From assembly GCA_018242215.1 (NCBI GenBank), contig JAFECG010000019.1, positions 434,001 to 498,000 on the forward strand: a stretch of DNA of 64,000 bases, in the 5' to 3' direction. The notes under the pieces were generated by a model. It was not told the origin of the DNA and did not search any database. It saw nothing but the letters and a program-made list of their open reading frames with translations. Below, piece after piece: positions 8,536 through 19,549 of this stretch (positions within the stretch are counted from its first letter, which is position 1; each line of letters starts with the position of its first letter). The stretch is from Pseudomonadota bacterium (GTDB lineage: Bacteria > Pseudomonadota > Alphaproteobacteria > Rhizobiales > Hyphomicrobiaceae). A program made the position numbers and the translations under genes.

Positions 8536-9033
8536 TTAACGCGACATTGAAATGTTGACGCCCTTGAATGACGGTCCGCTCGTCGCGACCGTGACAGAGT
8601 GCGTGCCGCCAGAGATTGCGACCGTCATCGATCCCGTAATGCCGCCGCTGATCGTGAGCGTCATTCGGCTGGCCGTCGCCCGTCCGGTCACAGTCCCGGA
8701 CTGGTTATAAGTACGCTCTTCCCAGGTGCCGCTGATCGCGCCGTTGGTATCGACGAGGCTCGCGCGCAGTTCGACCTTCGCCGAAGCATTTGCGCAGCGG
8801 ATCGAAAGGCCCAGATTATGTGGGTTGCCGTTGTTCGTGTAATAGCCGCGGCAGCGCAGGCTTTCCGTCTTGCCGTTGTCGAAGCGTGCTGTGCCGGATC
8901 CGCTCCACGTGCCGGCGAGCGTGACGAATGGATTTGTCGACGCAGCCGATGCGGGTGCAGCAGGCGCGGCCAAGGCCATTGCGGTGGCTGAGGCCCAAAC
9001 CCACATCGACGCTGCGAGTCTTTTATTGCGCAT
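8536..9033 (-). CDS. Exported beta-rich protein of unknown function
   Basis: About 165 residues. The signal peptide ends near ASAAS and is followed by a domain beginning FVTLAGTWSGSGTARFDNGKTESLRCRG. It resembles small secreted rhizobial proteins with a lipocalin-like WSGSGT start. Alternating Thr/Ser-Gly strands continue to the C-terminus. Two cysteines (RCRG and IRCAN) could pair. The ATG at 9033 and a TTG at 9039 share one ribosome site (AAGGAT). Function is unknown. Confidence 0.7.
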   Translation of the reverse strand: MRNKRLAASMWVWASATAMALAAPAAPASAASTNPFVTLAGTWSGSGTARFDNGKTESLRCRGYYTNNGNPHNLGLSIRCANASAKVELRASLVDTNGAISGTWEERTYNQSGTVTGRATASRMTLTISGGITGSMTVAISGGTHSVTVATSGPSFKGVNISMSR

Positions 9034-9222
9034 CACCAATGTTATCCTTCCCCAGATTGCGGGCCTTCGAAGCGGCGCGCATTATTGTCCGATGTTTGCA
9101 CTTTTGCGAGCCATATGGATGTAGACCGTCTTCACGTCCGAAAGTGTGGCCTCAAGGCGACACTCCTCGGTTGTCGGGCTTGCCCTGGCCGTGAGGCAGC
9201 ACTCCGGATCGTGCGGAAACAT

Positions 9223-9804
9223 TTAGAAGGGTTGGATGATTCTGGCGACGATCGGCGGGGAATCCGATTCCGGATCATAACGGAAATCCAGAATTAAATT
9301 GAAAACGTCCTGCGGCCACGGATCGGGAAAGGAGCCCCTCTGGCCACCGAGACGGGCCGCGATTTCGGGCAGTTTCCCGTGATGCCAACAGACGAGGATG
9401 GTTTTGCCGTGATGCTCGGACTTTGAAAAGATCTCCGTCACGAGCAATTCAAACTCCTTGTCCTCGATGTGGTACTGCATCTCGATACCGAGAGCTGCCG
9501 CAAGGGGCTTCATTGTTTCAATCGAGCGCACAGAGCGTTTGGAACGCGCAGCCGCGTAGGCAAAATCGGGATGGCCAAACGTCCGCGGAAGGTAGGTGAC
9601 GAGATTCTCGGCGCGTCGCATGCCCTCGGCCGACAGGTAGAAGTCATCGGCATTGCCGGTCTTTTCCGCGTGGCGCATCAGCAGAATGCGGCTCGGACCG
9701 CGTCCCCGATAGCCGGTCGTGCGTATTTGCGGGCGGCCAAGCCAGCCATCACAAATCGAACGCAACCAGCGGCCTCTGCTGCAGGTCTCTAGAGCCTTCT
9801 GCAC
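9223..9804 (-). CDS. Histidine phosphatase-superfamily protein, copy A
   Basis: A 193-residue histidine phosphatase-type protein. The core motif LLMRHAEKTG (catalytic histidine in RH) is at about residue 42, and a second histidine motif, CWHHGKLPEIA, lies near residue 140. It is a close paralogue of the next gene upstream; both end in an IxxF-type strand (ARIIQPF / TRVIEPF). Unlike that gene it has no signal peptide. The start is GTG at 9804 with GAGGG 9 nt upstream. Possible roles are phosphoester hydrolysis or, in degenerate members, a non-enzymatic function. Confidence 0.75.
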   Translation of the reverse strand: MQKALETCSRGRWLRSICDGWLGRPQIRTTGYRGRGPSRILLMRHAEKTGNADDFYLSAEGMRRAENLVTYLPRTFGHPDFAYAAARSKRSVRSIETMKPLAAALGIEMQYHIEDKEFELLVTEIFSKSEHHGKTILVCWHHGKLPEIAARLGGQRGSFPDPWPQDVFNLILDFRYDPESDSPPIVARIIQPF

Positions 9805-9937
9805 GTGCTTCCCTCAAACTGCATCCGGTCGTCGTCTTTTCGCGACCCCTTGATATTTGCGCGCTTGTTCGGCGGCGCAGGCCTTTGCAGGCCAGCTTTC
9901 ATCACGCCGTATCAATTCGAAAGTTTTTGCATGCTCA

Positions 9938-10645
9938 TCAAAACGGTTCGATGACGCGTGTGACCTTCGGCGGATTGCCTGAGAACGGATCGTATTGAAG
10001 ATCGAGAATGAGATTATAGGCGTCGTCCGGCCACGGGTCGGGGTAGCTGCCCGCGGGCGCACCGAGAAGAGCCGCGATTGCCGGCAGCTTCCCGTGGTGC
10101 CAGCAGATGACCACCGTCTTTGTCTTATAATCGGGGTCATTGAAGATCTCATCGACGAGATCTGCGAATTCCTTATTCCGAAAATAGTCCTGGACCTGGA
10201 GGCCGAGGGCTTCGGCCAGCGGCTTTACCGTATCTTTTGGCCGATCGGAATGCTTCGATGCAGCCGTTGCAATGATGACGTCCGGTTTGCCGAACGTCTC
10301 TGGGATATAGGTCGCGAGCCGCTTGGCGCGATCCCATCCAGCGTCCGACAGATCCTCATCATTCGGATCATCCGTCTTGTCGGCGTGGCGCATGAGAATA
10401 ATGCGCTTCGGTCCGCCTAAGTAGTGATCGGCCGGTGTGTAGTCGCTGGCTCTATCGCGCGTGAGCGTGCAGAGCGCGCATGGTCGAGTGTTGACGATCC
10501 TCGGGATGCCGAGCGCGAGCAACCCTATGTGACCGCCGTCGATCGTTTCAGCTGCCGCGGGAAGACCGGCGGTCGTGGCCATCACGATTATCGAGACCAG
10601 AATCAGCGATGCTGCCACGCGCGTATAAGGAAAAATGCGCTCCAT
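9938..10645 (-). CDS. Exported histidine phosphatase-superfamily protein, copy B
   Basis: A 235-residue protein with a signal peptide (VAASLILVSIIVMATTAGLPAAA). A cysteine pair follows in RPCALCTLTRD, then the phosphatase core LIMRHADKTDD (RH motif about residue 87) and CWHHGKLPAIAA. I use the ATG at 10645, which has AGGAG 8 nt upstream; the frame is open to 10675. The gene starts 20 bp after the thioesterase stop and is followed by its paralogue on the same strand, so the three are probably co-transcribed. The substrate is unknown and likely periplasmic. Confidence 0.78.
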   Translation of the reverse strand: MERIFPYTRVAASLILVSIIVMATTAGLPAAAETIDGGHIGLLALGIPRIVNTRPCALCTLTRDRASDYTPADHYLGGPKRIILMRHADKTDDPNDEDLSDAGWDRAKRLATYIPETFGKPDVIIATAASKHSDRPKDTVKPLAEALGLQVQDYFRNKEFADLVDEIFNDPDYKTKTVVICWHHGKLPAIAALLGAPAGSYPDPWPDDAYNLILDLQYDPFSGNPPKVTRVIEPF

Positions 10646-10665
10646 GCTTTTCACTCCTGTTGGCC

Positions 10666-11112
10666 TCAAACCCACGTCTCGCCGTCGGTGGCATCAGGCA
10701 CCGGCCGGGGGCGGCCATTCTCGTCGAGCGCGACAAAGGTGAAGTGAGCGCGCGTGACACACGTTTGCAATTCGCCATCGCGCGGACGGCGCCATGCCTG
10801 GACGTCAAAGGTCATTGAGGTCCGTCCGCGCTTGATGAGACGCGCCCAAACCGTGACTTCGTCTCCGACCTTGACCGGGGAATGGAAGATCATGCCCTCG
10901 ACGGCGACTGTCGCACAGCGGCCCTGGCTGATCCGTGCGGCGGCGTTGCCGGCCGCCAGATCCATCTGGGACATGAGCCATCCTCCGAAAATATCGCCCG
11001 CCGGGTTCGTATCGGCGGGCATAGCGATGGTTCGGATGACGGGATCGCCGGTCGGCATCGGCATGCGCGGTGCCGTCCGGTGCCGATCGGCTTCAGGTTT
11101 CTTAACCGTCAT
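10666..11112 (-). CDS. Acyl-CoA thioesterase, YciA type (hotdog fold)
   Basis: A 148-residue hotdog-fold protein. The hallmark PADTNPAGDIFGGWLMSQMD has the conserved Asn and Asp of the YciA/ACOT family, and VEGMIFHSPVKVGDEVTVWA forms the central strands. YciA enzymes hydrolyse a broad range of acyl-CoAs as hexamers in the cytoplasm. The frame opens at 11184, but the ATG at 11112 (MTVKKPE) has an AGGGAAGG upstream and fits family length. It is the first gene of a likely three-gene operon with the two histidine phosphatases. Confidence 0.87.
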   Translation of the reverse strand: MTVKKPEADRHRTAPRMPMPTGDPVIRTIAMPADTNPAGDIFGGWLMSQMDLAAGNAAARISQGRCATVAVEGMIFHSPVKVGDEVTVWARLIKRGRTSMTFDVQAWRRPRDGELQTCVTRAHFTFVALDENGRPRPVPDATDGETWV

Positions 11113-11319
11113 TCTCGCGAAACCTTCCCTAATCGCTGCTGTCGGCAGCGCAGCGCCGCTGCGACGACAGTTACCCGCCCGCACCCAAAAGGGCCATGTG
11201 CCGGACGCGCGCGGCTTGCGGCCAACGCGAAAAAAGACGTGGCGTCAACCCTTGCGCAACCTTCGTTGCCTAAATTTTGGCGAATGAGCCGTTTTTCCGA
11301 TTCGAATTGAGACCGTGCA

Positions 11320-11622
11320 ATGCCATCGGCCCCTCTTGATCGCGAACTGCTAGAGCAACTTTCGGATATTCCGGAAGTCTCGCTAAGTGGCTTTGCCGTG
11401 CGGGAGGGCCTCGCGGGGACTGGCGTGACGGTCCTCAAGGGGCGCGATTATTTCGGGAGCTGGCGAAGGGTCGACACGCAGCTCGTCTGGGTGCCGGCCA
11501 ATCTCACGGACCCCGGTCATATCGTCGAGACTGTCGACGAAGCCGTCCGGCAAACGCTCCTGATGATTTTGAAGAGCCTCGAAGTGTCCTCGCGCAAGCC
11601 ACCGCGGGCGCTTGCGGGCTGA
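11320..11622 (+). CDS. Small conserved-looking protein of unknown function
   Basis: A 100-residue soluble protein with a predicted alpha/beta pattern: an N-terminal helix (LDRELLEQLSDIP), strands around GTGVTVLKGRDYFGSWRRV and a C-terminal helix (VDEAVRQTLLMILKSLE). It has no cysteine, signal peptide or known motif. Codon use resembles neighbouring genes. It stands alone, with a GC-rich 9-bp stem-loop at 11642-11664 in the convergent gap before the PfpI-like gene. Confidence 0.6.
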   Translation: MPSAPLDRELLEQLSDIPEVSLSGFAVREGLAGTGVTVLKGRDYFGSWRRVDTQLVWVPANLTDPGHIVETVDEAVRQTLLMILKSLEVSSRKPPRALAG

Positions 11623-11696
11623 GTGACGCTGCGCAAACGAAATGGCCGCCAGTGGGGCGGCCATCTCAAAATCGATCTGCAGACAGTTGTGCTGCG

Positions 11697-12275
11697 TCAC
11701 GCGGCGAGGACGGCACGGTCGTGTTTGCCTTCCTCAATCTCCTCGATGATCTTGGCGACGAAAGCTTCGAGATCACCGGGGTTCCGACTCGTGATGATGC
11801 CTTCGTCTGCCACCACCGGCTCATCGACCCAGTTGGCGCCCGCATTCATCATATCGGTCTTGATCGAATTATAGGATGTCGCCTTGCGGCCGCGGACGGC
11901 GTTGGTTTCGATCAATAGCCAAGGCGCATGGCAGATCGCGGCAACGACTTTGCCTTCGGCGAGAAACGATTTGATCAGCTTCAGTGCATCAGGATTTTGG
12001 CGAAGGGTGTCGGGATTCATCTGGCCGCCCGGCAGGACAATGGCATCGTAAAGCGAAGTCGACGCTTCGCTCAATTCGACATCTACTTTGATGGGTTTGC
12101 CCCAATCCTTGTTCTGCCAGCCGATGATCGAATCCTTTTGCTTGCGATCCTTTGGCGCGGCGACATGCACGAGTTGCGCAACAGCCTTGAGCTTCTCGCG
12201 CGGAACGTCGAGTTCGGATTGCTCGAAGCCGTCAGTCGCAAGGATGAGAATTTTTGCTTTCGAGATCTTTGGCAT
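11697..12275 (-). CDS. DJ-1/PfpI-family protein (class I glutamine amidotransferase-like)
   Basis: A 192-residue DJ-1/PfpI protein. The nucleophile elbow AAICHAPWLL holds the reactive cysteine with its adjacent histidine. The acidic residue that polarises it is in the N-terminal segment GFEQSEL. Family members act as intracellular proteases, glyoxalase III or general stress proteins; the family is clear, the activity is not. The ATG at 12275 is preferred over an upstream start at 12311 because AGGA lies about 10 nt before it and the protein then begins at the first Rossmann strand (KAKILILATDG). Confidence 0.85.
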   Translation of the reverse strand: MPKISKAKILILATDGFEQSELDVPREKLKAVAQLVHVAAPKDRKQKDSIIGWQNKDWGKPIKVDVELSEASTSLYDAIVLPGGQMNPDTLRQNPDALKLIKSFLAEGKVVAAICHAPWLLIETNAVRGRKATSYNSIKTDMMNAGANWVDEPVVADEGIITSRNPGDLEAFVAKIIEEIEEGKHDRAVLAA

Positions 12276-12378
12276 TGGAGGGTCCTCGATTGCTGTACAA
12301 CTCAGAGACAACCGATCTCGCTTGCCGGAGTTCCGCGCTCTGACGCTGCGCGTTTCGAAGCGGCTTCGGCACCGTTAC

Positions 12379-12672
12379 TCACACCATTTTTCCGAGTATT
12401 CGCCCCATTTCTGCTGGCGTGAAAGCGCGCAGCGTTTGCATTCGGACATTGCCGCGCGTGGCTATGCTCAGCGACAAAGCCGTCGCCGTTTCATCGTCAG
12501 GCGCCTCACAAATCGAGACGACATCAAACGCGCCGATCGTCCAATACATGTCTTTAACCGTGACGCCTGCGTGCTCAGCCATGGCCTTGAACTTATCGGC
12601 GCGGCTTATCGTGTCCTTGGCGTCGTGAATGCCTTTATCCGTGAATTGGGCAAGAATGACATATGATGCCAT
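12379..12672 (-). CDS. GYD domain protein
   Basis: A 97-residue GYD-family protein with a ferredoxin-like pattern: MASYVILAQFTDKGI at the N-terminus, YWTIGAFDVVSICEAP in the middle (the family's GxYD segment reads GAFD) and RTLRAFTPAEM near the C-terminus. These small cytoplasmic proteins have no settled function. An ideal AGGAGG sits 7 nt before the ATG, suggesting strong translation. It is followed by the PfpI gene on the same strand after about 100 bp. Confidence 0.82.
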   Translation of the reverse strand: MASYVILAQFTDKGIHDAKDTISRADKFKAMAEHAGVTVKDMYWTIGAFDVVSICEAPDDETATALSLSIATRGNVRMQTLRAFTPAEMGRILGKMV

Positions 12673-12750
12673 GAGAACCTCCTTGTGGCGGTGCTCCCCT
12701 GGCGGCGGATGTTAGATCCGCAGGTGCTGCAAAAGTAGGGCAATCTTGAG

Positions 12751-15591
12751 CTATTGTCCGGGCCGGCCCGTTTTTCGTGGTCTGCCGCGCCGGCCCTTTT
12801 TCTGCGAAGGGTCGTCAAATTCGCGCGTCCGAGTTGGAATGGTGATGCGCGACGGCTTTTCTCCGGATTTCACGGGAAGTGAGGCGTGCGGGCCCATTTC
12901 GTCGAGCGTGGGTTTGTGCGGGCCGGAAATGCGTTCACCGAACGCGCCGGCCTTTGCGCGGCTGTCGACAGTCGGCGTGCGAGCCGGCACGGGACGATCC
13001 GTGCCGGGTCCCATTTCGTCGAGCGACGGTTTCTTAATTCGCGACGTGGACTGCGCGTACGTCGGTTGAACCGGCTCGTACTCATTCTTCACGCGCGACG
13101 AATTGGGTGACGGCGGAACATTCGCTTTCGGGCCGTACTTGCGGCCGCCTTTGAAGCTTCCGGCTTTGTCTTCGATCTCGGATTGGCGCGCGAGCGGATC
13201 GTCGGAGACGGCAAGCTCTGTTTGTTGCAGGCGTTTGATCTCGTCGCGGAGACGCGCGGCCGTTTCGAATTCGAGATCGGCGGCAGCTTCCTTCATGCGC
13301 CGTTCCATGTCGGCAATGACGGCGTGCAGGTTGTGGCCGAGCACCTGGACGTTCTCGCCGTCGGCCAGTCCGGCATCGACGGTGACGTGATCCTGCTCGT
13401 AGACCGACTGCATCACATCGGCGATGTTCTTGCGTACGCTTTCCGGAGTGATGCCGTTGGCTTCGTTCCACGCCATCTGCTTCTCGCGCCGACGATTTGT
13501 TTCGGCGATGGCGCGGTCCATCGATCCGGTGATCTGGTCGGCGTAGAGAATAACCTTGCCATCGACGTTGCGCGCGGCGCGACCGATCGTCTGGACGAGT
13601 GATGTCTCGGAGCGCAGGAAGCCTTCCTTGTCGGCATCGAGAATGGCAACGAGCGCGCACTCGGGAATGTCGAGACCTTCGCGCAAGAGGTTGATGCCGA
13701 TCAGCACGTCGAACGCGCCAAGGCGGAGATCGCGGATGATCTCGATGCGCTCCAATGTTTCGATGTCGGAGTGCATATAGCGGACACGCACGCCATTCTC
13801 GTGCATGTATTCGGTCAAGTCTTCGGCCATGCGCTTCGTCAGCACAGTGACGAGCGTGCGATAGCCTTTCTGCGAGACCTGGCGGACTTCGTCGAGCAGA
13901 TCGTCGACCTGCGATTTCGCCGGGCGAACTTCAACCACCGGATCGATGAGGCCCGTTGGGCGAATGACCTGCTCGGCGAAAGCGCCTCCGGTCTGCTCGA
14001 GTTCCCAACTTGCTGGCGTGGCCGAGACGAAGACGGATTGCGGACGCATTGCGTCCCATTCCTCGAAGCGGAGCGGGCGATTGTCCATGCATGACGGCAG
14101 GCGGAAGCCGTATTCAGCGAGCGTCGCCTTGCGCCGGAAGTCGCCGCGGAACATGCCGCCGATTTGAGGAACCGTGACGTGGCTTTCGTCGGCGAAAACG
14201 AGGGCGTTGTCGGGCAGGTATTCAAACAGCGTCGGCGGCGGATCGCCTGGATTGCGTCCGGTCAGATAGCGCGAATAGTTCTCGATGCCGGCGCAGGAGC
14301 CGGTCGCCTCCATCATCTCCATGTCGAACGTGGCGCGCTGTTCGAGGCGCTGGGCTTCAAGGAGCTTGCCTGCGGCGTAAAGCTCATCGAGACGCTGCTT
14401 CAGCTCGATCTTGATTGATTTGATGGCCTGTTGCAGCGTCGGCTTCGGCGTCACGTAGTGCGAATTGGCGTAGAGCTTCACGAGGGATAGGTCGTCGGTC
14501 TTCGTGCCGGTCAGCGGATCAAATTCGACGATGCTTTCGATTTCGTCGCCGAACATCGAGAAGCGCCAGGCGCGATCCTCCAAGTGAGCCGGAAAGACTT
14601 CAACGGTATCGCCGCGTGCGCGGAACGAGCCACGGACGAAGTTCTGATCGTTGCGCCGATAATGGAGCGCGACGAGATCCGCCAACAGCTGGTCGCGCGA
14701 CAGTTGCTCGCCGACACGGACGGTGAAGGTCATTGCGGTATATGTTTCGACCGAGCCGATACCGTAGATGCACGAGACGGACGCTACGATGATGACGTCG
14801 TCGCGTTCGAGCAGCGCACGCGTCGCCGCATGTCGCATGCGGTCGATCTGTTCGTTGATCGACGCCTCTTTTTCGATGTAGGTGTCCGTGCGCGGGACGT
14901 AGGCTTCCGGCTGGTAGTAGTCGTAATACGAGACGAAGTACTCGACCGCATTCTCCGGGAAGAAACTTTTGAACTCGCCGTAGAGCTGGGCCGCGAGCGT
15001 CTTGTTGGGCGCCAAAATCAGCGCGGGGCGTTGCGTGCGCTCGATGACGTGCGCCATCGTGAACGTCTTGCCCGAGCCCGTGACGCCGAGAAGCACCTGG
15101 TTATGTTCGTGCTTCTGCACACCTTCGACAAGCTCTGTGATCGCTTGGGGCTGGTCGCCCTTGGGTTCGTACTCGGACGAAATTTTGAAACGAACGCCGC
15201 CCTCGCTTTTCTCCGGACGCTCGGGCCGGTGCGGAACGAACGTCGGCATGCCGCCGGAGACGATCGGATGCGTCGCCATCAGCGGCTGGCGGGAGAGAAG
15301 CTCCTTGGCCCGTTCGGAGCGCTCCTCGGGTCTGGTCAGCAGCGCCGTCAGGCTGTCGGTGAGGCTTTCACCACCCATCGGTGGCCGCGGTCCAGACTGG
15401 CGTAAGGCGGGCAGGCTCGGGAGCCCGTTTGCTGACGTCTTCCCTGAGAAGTCGGCGGGGGCGAAATAAGCGTGCGATTCCGCAAAACCGGGCGTGCCTG
15501 CTTCCGTTTCGACGGGAGGCGCAGCCGGTTTTCCCGATTTGCCGCGGGAAGGGCGGGGGGCTTTCGGACCGGGTGATTTCGGTGGTGACAC
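12751..15591 (-). CDS. uvrB: UvrABC excision repair subunit UvrB, extended form
   Basis: UvrB loads at DNA lesions delivered by UvrA and recruits UvrC. Visible motifs are Walker A GVTGSGKT (about 169-176 from this start), the DNA-clamping beta-hairpin region [20 protein letters not shown], helicase motif [18 protein letters not shown], and a UVR domain ([20 protein letters not shown]) for UvrC contact. The usual family start lies near residue 135, so there is a Pro/Lys-rich N-terminal extension of about 130 residues, plus a basic low-complexity tail ending [13 protein letters not shown]. The GTG at 15591 precedes [10 protein letters not shown]. The frame stays open to a GTG at 15735 but that part looks non-coding. 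The start is uncertain. Confidence 0.93.
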   Translation of the reverse strand: MSPPKSPGPKAPRPSRGKSGKPAAPPVETEAGTPGFAESHAYFAPADFSGKTSANGLPSLPALRQSGPRPPMGGESLTDSLTALLTRPEERSERAKELLSRQPLMATHPIVSGGMPTFVPHRPERPEKSEGGVRFKISSEYEPKGDQPQAITELVEGVQKHEHNQVLLGVTGSGKTFTMAHVIERTQRPALILAPNKTLAAQLYGEFKSFFPENAVEYFVSYYDYYQPEAYVPRTDTYIEKEASINEQIDRMRHAATRALLERDDVIIVASVSCIYGIGSVETYTAMTFTVRVGEQLSRDQLLADLVALHYRRNDQNFVRGSFRARGDTVEVFPAHLEDRAWRFSMFGDEIESIVEFDPLTGTKTDDLSLVKLYANSHYVTPKPTLQQAIKSIKIELKQRLDELYAAGKLLEAQRLEQRATFDMEMMEATGSCAGIENYSRYLTGRNPGDPPPTLFEYLPDNALVFADESHVTVPQIGGMFRGDFRRKATLAEYGFRLPSCMDNRPLRFEEWDAMRPQSVFVSATPASWELEQTGGAFAEQVIRPTGLIDPVVEVRPAKSQVDDLLDEVRQVSQKGYRTLVTVLTKRMAEDLTEYMHENGVRVRYMHSDIETLERIEIIRDLRLGAFDVLIGINLLREGLDIPECALVAILDADKEGFLRSETSLVQTIGRAARNVDGKVILYADQITGSMDRAIAETNRRREKQMAWNEANGITPESVRKNIADVMQSVYEQDHVTVDAGLADGENVQVLGHNLHAVIADMERRMKEAAADLEFETAARLRDEIKRLQQTELAVSDDPLARQSEIEDKAGSFKGGRKYGPKANVPPSPNSSRVKNEYEPVQPTYAQSTSRIKKPSLDEMGPGTDRPVPARTPTVDSRAKAGAFGERISGPHKPTLDEMGPHASLPVKSGEKPSRITIPTRTREFDDPSQKKGRRGRPRKTGRPGQ

Positions 15592-15855
15592 GGACAGAAT
15601 ATAAGTATTCAGGCGCTCATCATAAATGCCGTTTTGACGCCACAGTGTCACGCCGAAGCAATAGTTCGATGTGTTCGGCGCCGGGAAAGGATCCGTTCTC
15701 CTTACCGAAGAGTATGTTCGGTGGCTCCGTTCCACGTGTTAGCGAAGCGGGGCTGCTCCGGCCGGTTCACCGTGCCGGGCCAGAAGGGGGCGACGACGCC
15801 GGGCTCGCGGCGGTTCGTCGTGAGTTATCCCTGAAAATGGAACACGGAGACCACA

Positions 15856-16053
15856 ATGATCACGACCAGATTTATCGCTGCAGCGTTTGCCGCTACGTTC
15901 GTCCTCAGCACCGGCGCGGCGATGGCCGCGGAACGTTCGCCAGAGTCGATCGAATGCTCGAAGCAGGCAGACGCAAAAGGCTTGCATGGCAAGGAGCGCA
16001 AGAAGTTCCGCTCGCACTGCAAGCACGAGATGAAGAAGCAGGTGAAGAAGTAA
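15856..16053 (+). CDS. PsiF-like small periplasmic protein
   Basis: A 65-residue protein with a signal peptide (ITTRFIAAAFAATFVLSTGAAMA, cleavage near residue 25). The short basic domain has the pattern of the PsiF repeat: SIECSKQADAKGLHGKERKKFRSHC with its two cysteines, then KHEMKK. In E. coli PsiF is induced by phosphate starvation but its function is unknown. A strong terminator follows. Confidence 0.85.
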   Translation: MITTRFIAAAFAATFVLSTGAAMAAERSPESIECSKQADAKGLHGKERKKFRSHCKHEMKKQVKK

Positions 16054-16079
16054 TCTCGCGCTTACGTCCAGATGAGAGA

Positions 16080-16107
16080 CCCCGTCGCGCGCGGCGGGGT
16101 TTTTCTT
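16080..16107 (+). terminator. Rho-independent terminator after the PsiF-like gene
   Basis: An 8-bp GC-rich stem (16080-16087 with 16092-16099), loop CGCG, then TTTTTCTTT. It begins 26 bp past the stop codon. Confidence 0.88.
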
Positions 16108-16163
16108 TGGTGATTCCACAGCGCAGAGTTCACAACTGACTGCGGGAACCAGGCGAAAAGCTC

Positions 16164-16892
16164 GTGGCAAACCATGATGACAGACTTGCGCTGGTGACAG
16201 GTGCCAATCGTGGGATCGGTTTCGAGATCGCGCGCGGACTTGCAATGCGAGGCTTTCGTGTGCTGGCCGGTGTCAGGTCTGTCGAGAAGGCTTCGCAAGC
16301 GGCAGCGGATTTCGCATCGGCTGGCGCGAGCGTGATGCCGCTTGTTCTAGACGTGGCGGACGCCGAAGCCATTCCGGCAATCCTCGCCGAAGCCGAACAA
16401 GCGCATGGTCCGATCGATATTCTCGTGAACAATGCGGCCATTCTGATCGACGGTCCGGGCGGGTTCGGTGCGAGCCTTTTCGATATGACCGACGACATTT
16501 TCAGAAGAACTTGGGAAACGAACGTCCTGGGTCCGGCAGCCACGATGCGCGCGCTGATACCGGGGATGATCGCTCGCAGGTTTGGCCGCGTCGTCAATAT
16601 GTCGTCGCGTGCTGGCCAACTGGACGGGATGGGCTCCGGCTTTCCCGCCTATCGCGTTTCGAAGGCCGCGCTCAACGCGCTGACGCGGATCGCGGCAGCC
16701 GAGGCGGCTGCGGCCCGAGTGGACGTGAAGGTCAACGCGTGCTCGCCGGGTTGGGTCAAGACGGCGATGGGCGGCCCCGACGCTGCCCGATCCCCCGCCG
16801 AAGGTGCGGAAACGGCCTTCTGGCTCGCGACGCTCGATCGCGAGGGCCCCCACAGCGGGTTCTTCGAGGACAAAAAACAGATCCGCTGGTAG
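16164..16892 (+). CDS. Short-chain dehydrogenase/reductase
   Basis: A 242-residue classical SDR. The cofactor motif TGANRGIG is at about residues 14-21, NNAAI near 88, the catalytic serine in NMSSRAGQ near 143, and YRVSK (YxxxK) near 158. The DVADAE segment after strand 3 is normal for the family. The arginine after strand 2 (AGVRS) suggests NADP preference. The start is a GTG at 16164. The substrate cannot be told; eukaryotic carbonyl reductases of this type act on aldehydes and ketones. It stands alone. Confidence 0.85.
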   Translation: MANHDDRLALVTGANRGIGFEIARGLAMRGFRVLAGVRSVEKASQAAADFASAGASVMPLVLDVADAEAIPAILAEAEQAHGPIDILVNNAAILIDGPGGFGASLFDMTDDIFRRTWETNVLGPAATMRALIPGMIARRFGRVVNMSSRAGQLDGMGSGFPAYRVSKAALNALTRIAAAEAAAARVDVKVNACSPGWVKTAMGGPDAARSPAEGAETAFWLATLDREGPHSGFFEDKKQIRW

Positions 16893-16935
16893 CGGCCCGC
16901 AAAGGGTGAGCCGCCCGCTCCGGTTCGCTCGAATT

Positions 16936-17433
16936 TTAAAGCGTGCGACCGTTGCGGCCACCGGCGACGACCGGGCTGCCACCCTGCTGAATTTCCATCA
17001 CGAACCGAATCGGGCGCGAAGCCGGGTCGCTCACGTCACGTGCGGTGACGAGCACGAAGCGGCTCGGACCCGACGACGTATCGATCTGCGTGATTTGCGG
17101 GGCGAAGTCTGCGACCGTCGCAACTTCAAGCGTGCGGTGGACGCCGCCGAGAGTCAGAGAAATGCGATCGCCTACCGAGACGGTTTTATTGAGGGGGTCC
17201 GTCCCGTCGCGCATCGCGGAAAGCCAGAAGTCCTCCGAACCTGAGATCGGCGGCGCGGCGGACGCAACGACTTCCTTCGTCGGCGCGCCGACGCGATTAT
17301 TGATCGCCGTCTGGAAGCTCGAGCGGAGAACCGTTTCGCTGCTCGCAAAGAGGAGCCCCACTGCGGCGACCGAAAGAGCGGCGCCGGCCGTCAAGCCCAG
17401 CCAAAAAGGACGCGCGACATCCTGCTTCGTCAT
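16936..17433 (-). CDS. Membrane-anchored protein of unknown function
   Basis: 165 residues with one N-terminal transmembrane segment (FWLGLTAGAALSVAAVGLLFA), so the rest is probably periplasmic. The body has a beta-rich region (VSVGDRISLTLGGVHRTLEVATVADF, then FVLVTARDVSDP). No cysteine and no catalytic motif is apparent, and I recognise no family. It has its own ATG and lies convergent with the SDR gene. Confidence 0.65.
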   Translation of the reverse strand: MTKQDVARPFWLGLTAGAALSVAAVGLLFASSETVLRSSFQTAINNRVGAPTKEVVASAAPPISGSEDFWLSAMRDGTDPLNKTVSVGDRISLTLGGVHRTLEVATVADFAPQITQIDTSSGPSRFVLVTARDVSDPASRPIRFVMEIQQGGSPVVAGGRNGRTL

Positions 17434-17543
17434 GCTTCCGTCTCCAGCATTCCTGTCAGGCTAACAAATCCGGCAACGAACCGGTTGCTCATCATCAGAC
17501 GTACAAACGAGATTACGGCTTTTCAATAGCGCGCCTCGGCCCA

Positions 17544-17981
17544 TCAGCCAACTGCCCTATTTCCCGGTGGGGAACGACGGGAAGGCGTTGCATACGCCCG
17601 CCTGAGATGGCGAAGGACCGCCAAATCTAGCGCCGCCATGAGGGAAAACGCAACCCCAAGTAGTCCCCAGGCGGCTGATATGCTCGTCTGGCGGTAAACG
17701 GCGTCGGCCGGTGACGTGGCCGTTGCGATGTGGACGATGGGAAGCGGGGCCTGCTCAGCCACAGCTGTTACCATCAGCGGTTTGGCTGCGTGTGTGATCC
17801 CGGAAAAAGCGGCAGGCGTCGTTCCAGCTCTCGCATGATTGCAAATCACCGTTGAGCTGACGAGCGTGAACACGAGTCCCGCGACGACCGCGTCGAGCAG
17901 CGGACGCAACATCAGCCTGCGAAACCTGGGCCGCTTCACGCTGGCCGGTTCTCGTGCAGGAGCTCCCGTCTTTACTCGCAT
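17544..17981 (-). CDS. Two-TM protein of unknown function
   Basis: 145 residues with a basic N-terminus, one hydrophobic segment (LLDAVVAGLVFTLVSSTVIC) and a second near the C-terminus (ISAAWGLLGVAFSLMAALDLAVL), followed by a basic tail. The arrangement predicts both ends in the cytoplasm with a periplasmic loop of about 60 residues. No homologous family is recognised. It is on the same strand as the preceding membrane-anchored gene, 110 bp upstream of it. Confidence 0.55.
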   Translation of the reverse strand: MRVKTGAPAREPASVKRPRFRRLMLRPLLDAVVAGLVFTLVSSTVICNHARAGTTPAAFSGITHAAKPLMVTAVAEQAPLPIVHIATATSPADAVYRQTSISAAWGLLGVAFSLMAALDLAVLRHLRRAYATPSRRSPPGNRAVG

Positions 17982-19483
<1,502 letters not shown>

Positions 19484-19486
<3 letters not shown>

Positions 19487-19517
19487 AAAACAAAAGCGCG
19501 CGATTTATATCGCGCGC
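19484..19517 (-). terminator. Minus-strand terminator overlapping the end of aatA
   Basis: A perfect 8-bp stem (19496-19503 with 19510-19517) and a 6-nt loop. On the minus strand it is followed by TTTTGTTTTT, which suits termination of the gene ending at 19550. On the plus strand there is no T-run. Confidence 0.75.
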
Positions 19518-19549
19518 CTCAACGTCCGATCGCCAGCTCGGCCCGGCCT

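Noticed and set aside
8536-8550. CtrA-like TTAA-N7-TTGA
   Set aside because: It overlaps the stop codon of a gene and is downstream of it; position does not suit a promoter.
15592-15760. Alphaproteobacterial SOS box (GTTC-N7-GTTC) upstream of uvrB
   Set aside because: GTTC pairs are present but spaced 5 and 9 bp, not 7. No exact box found.
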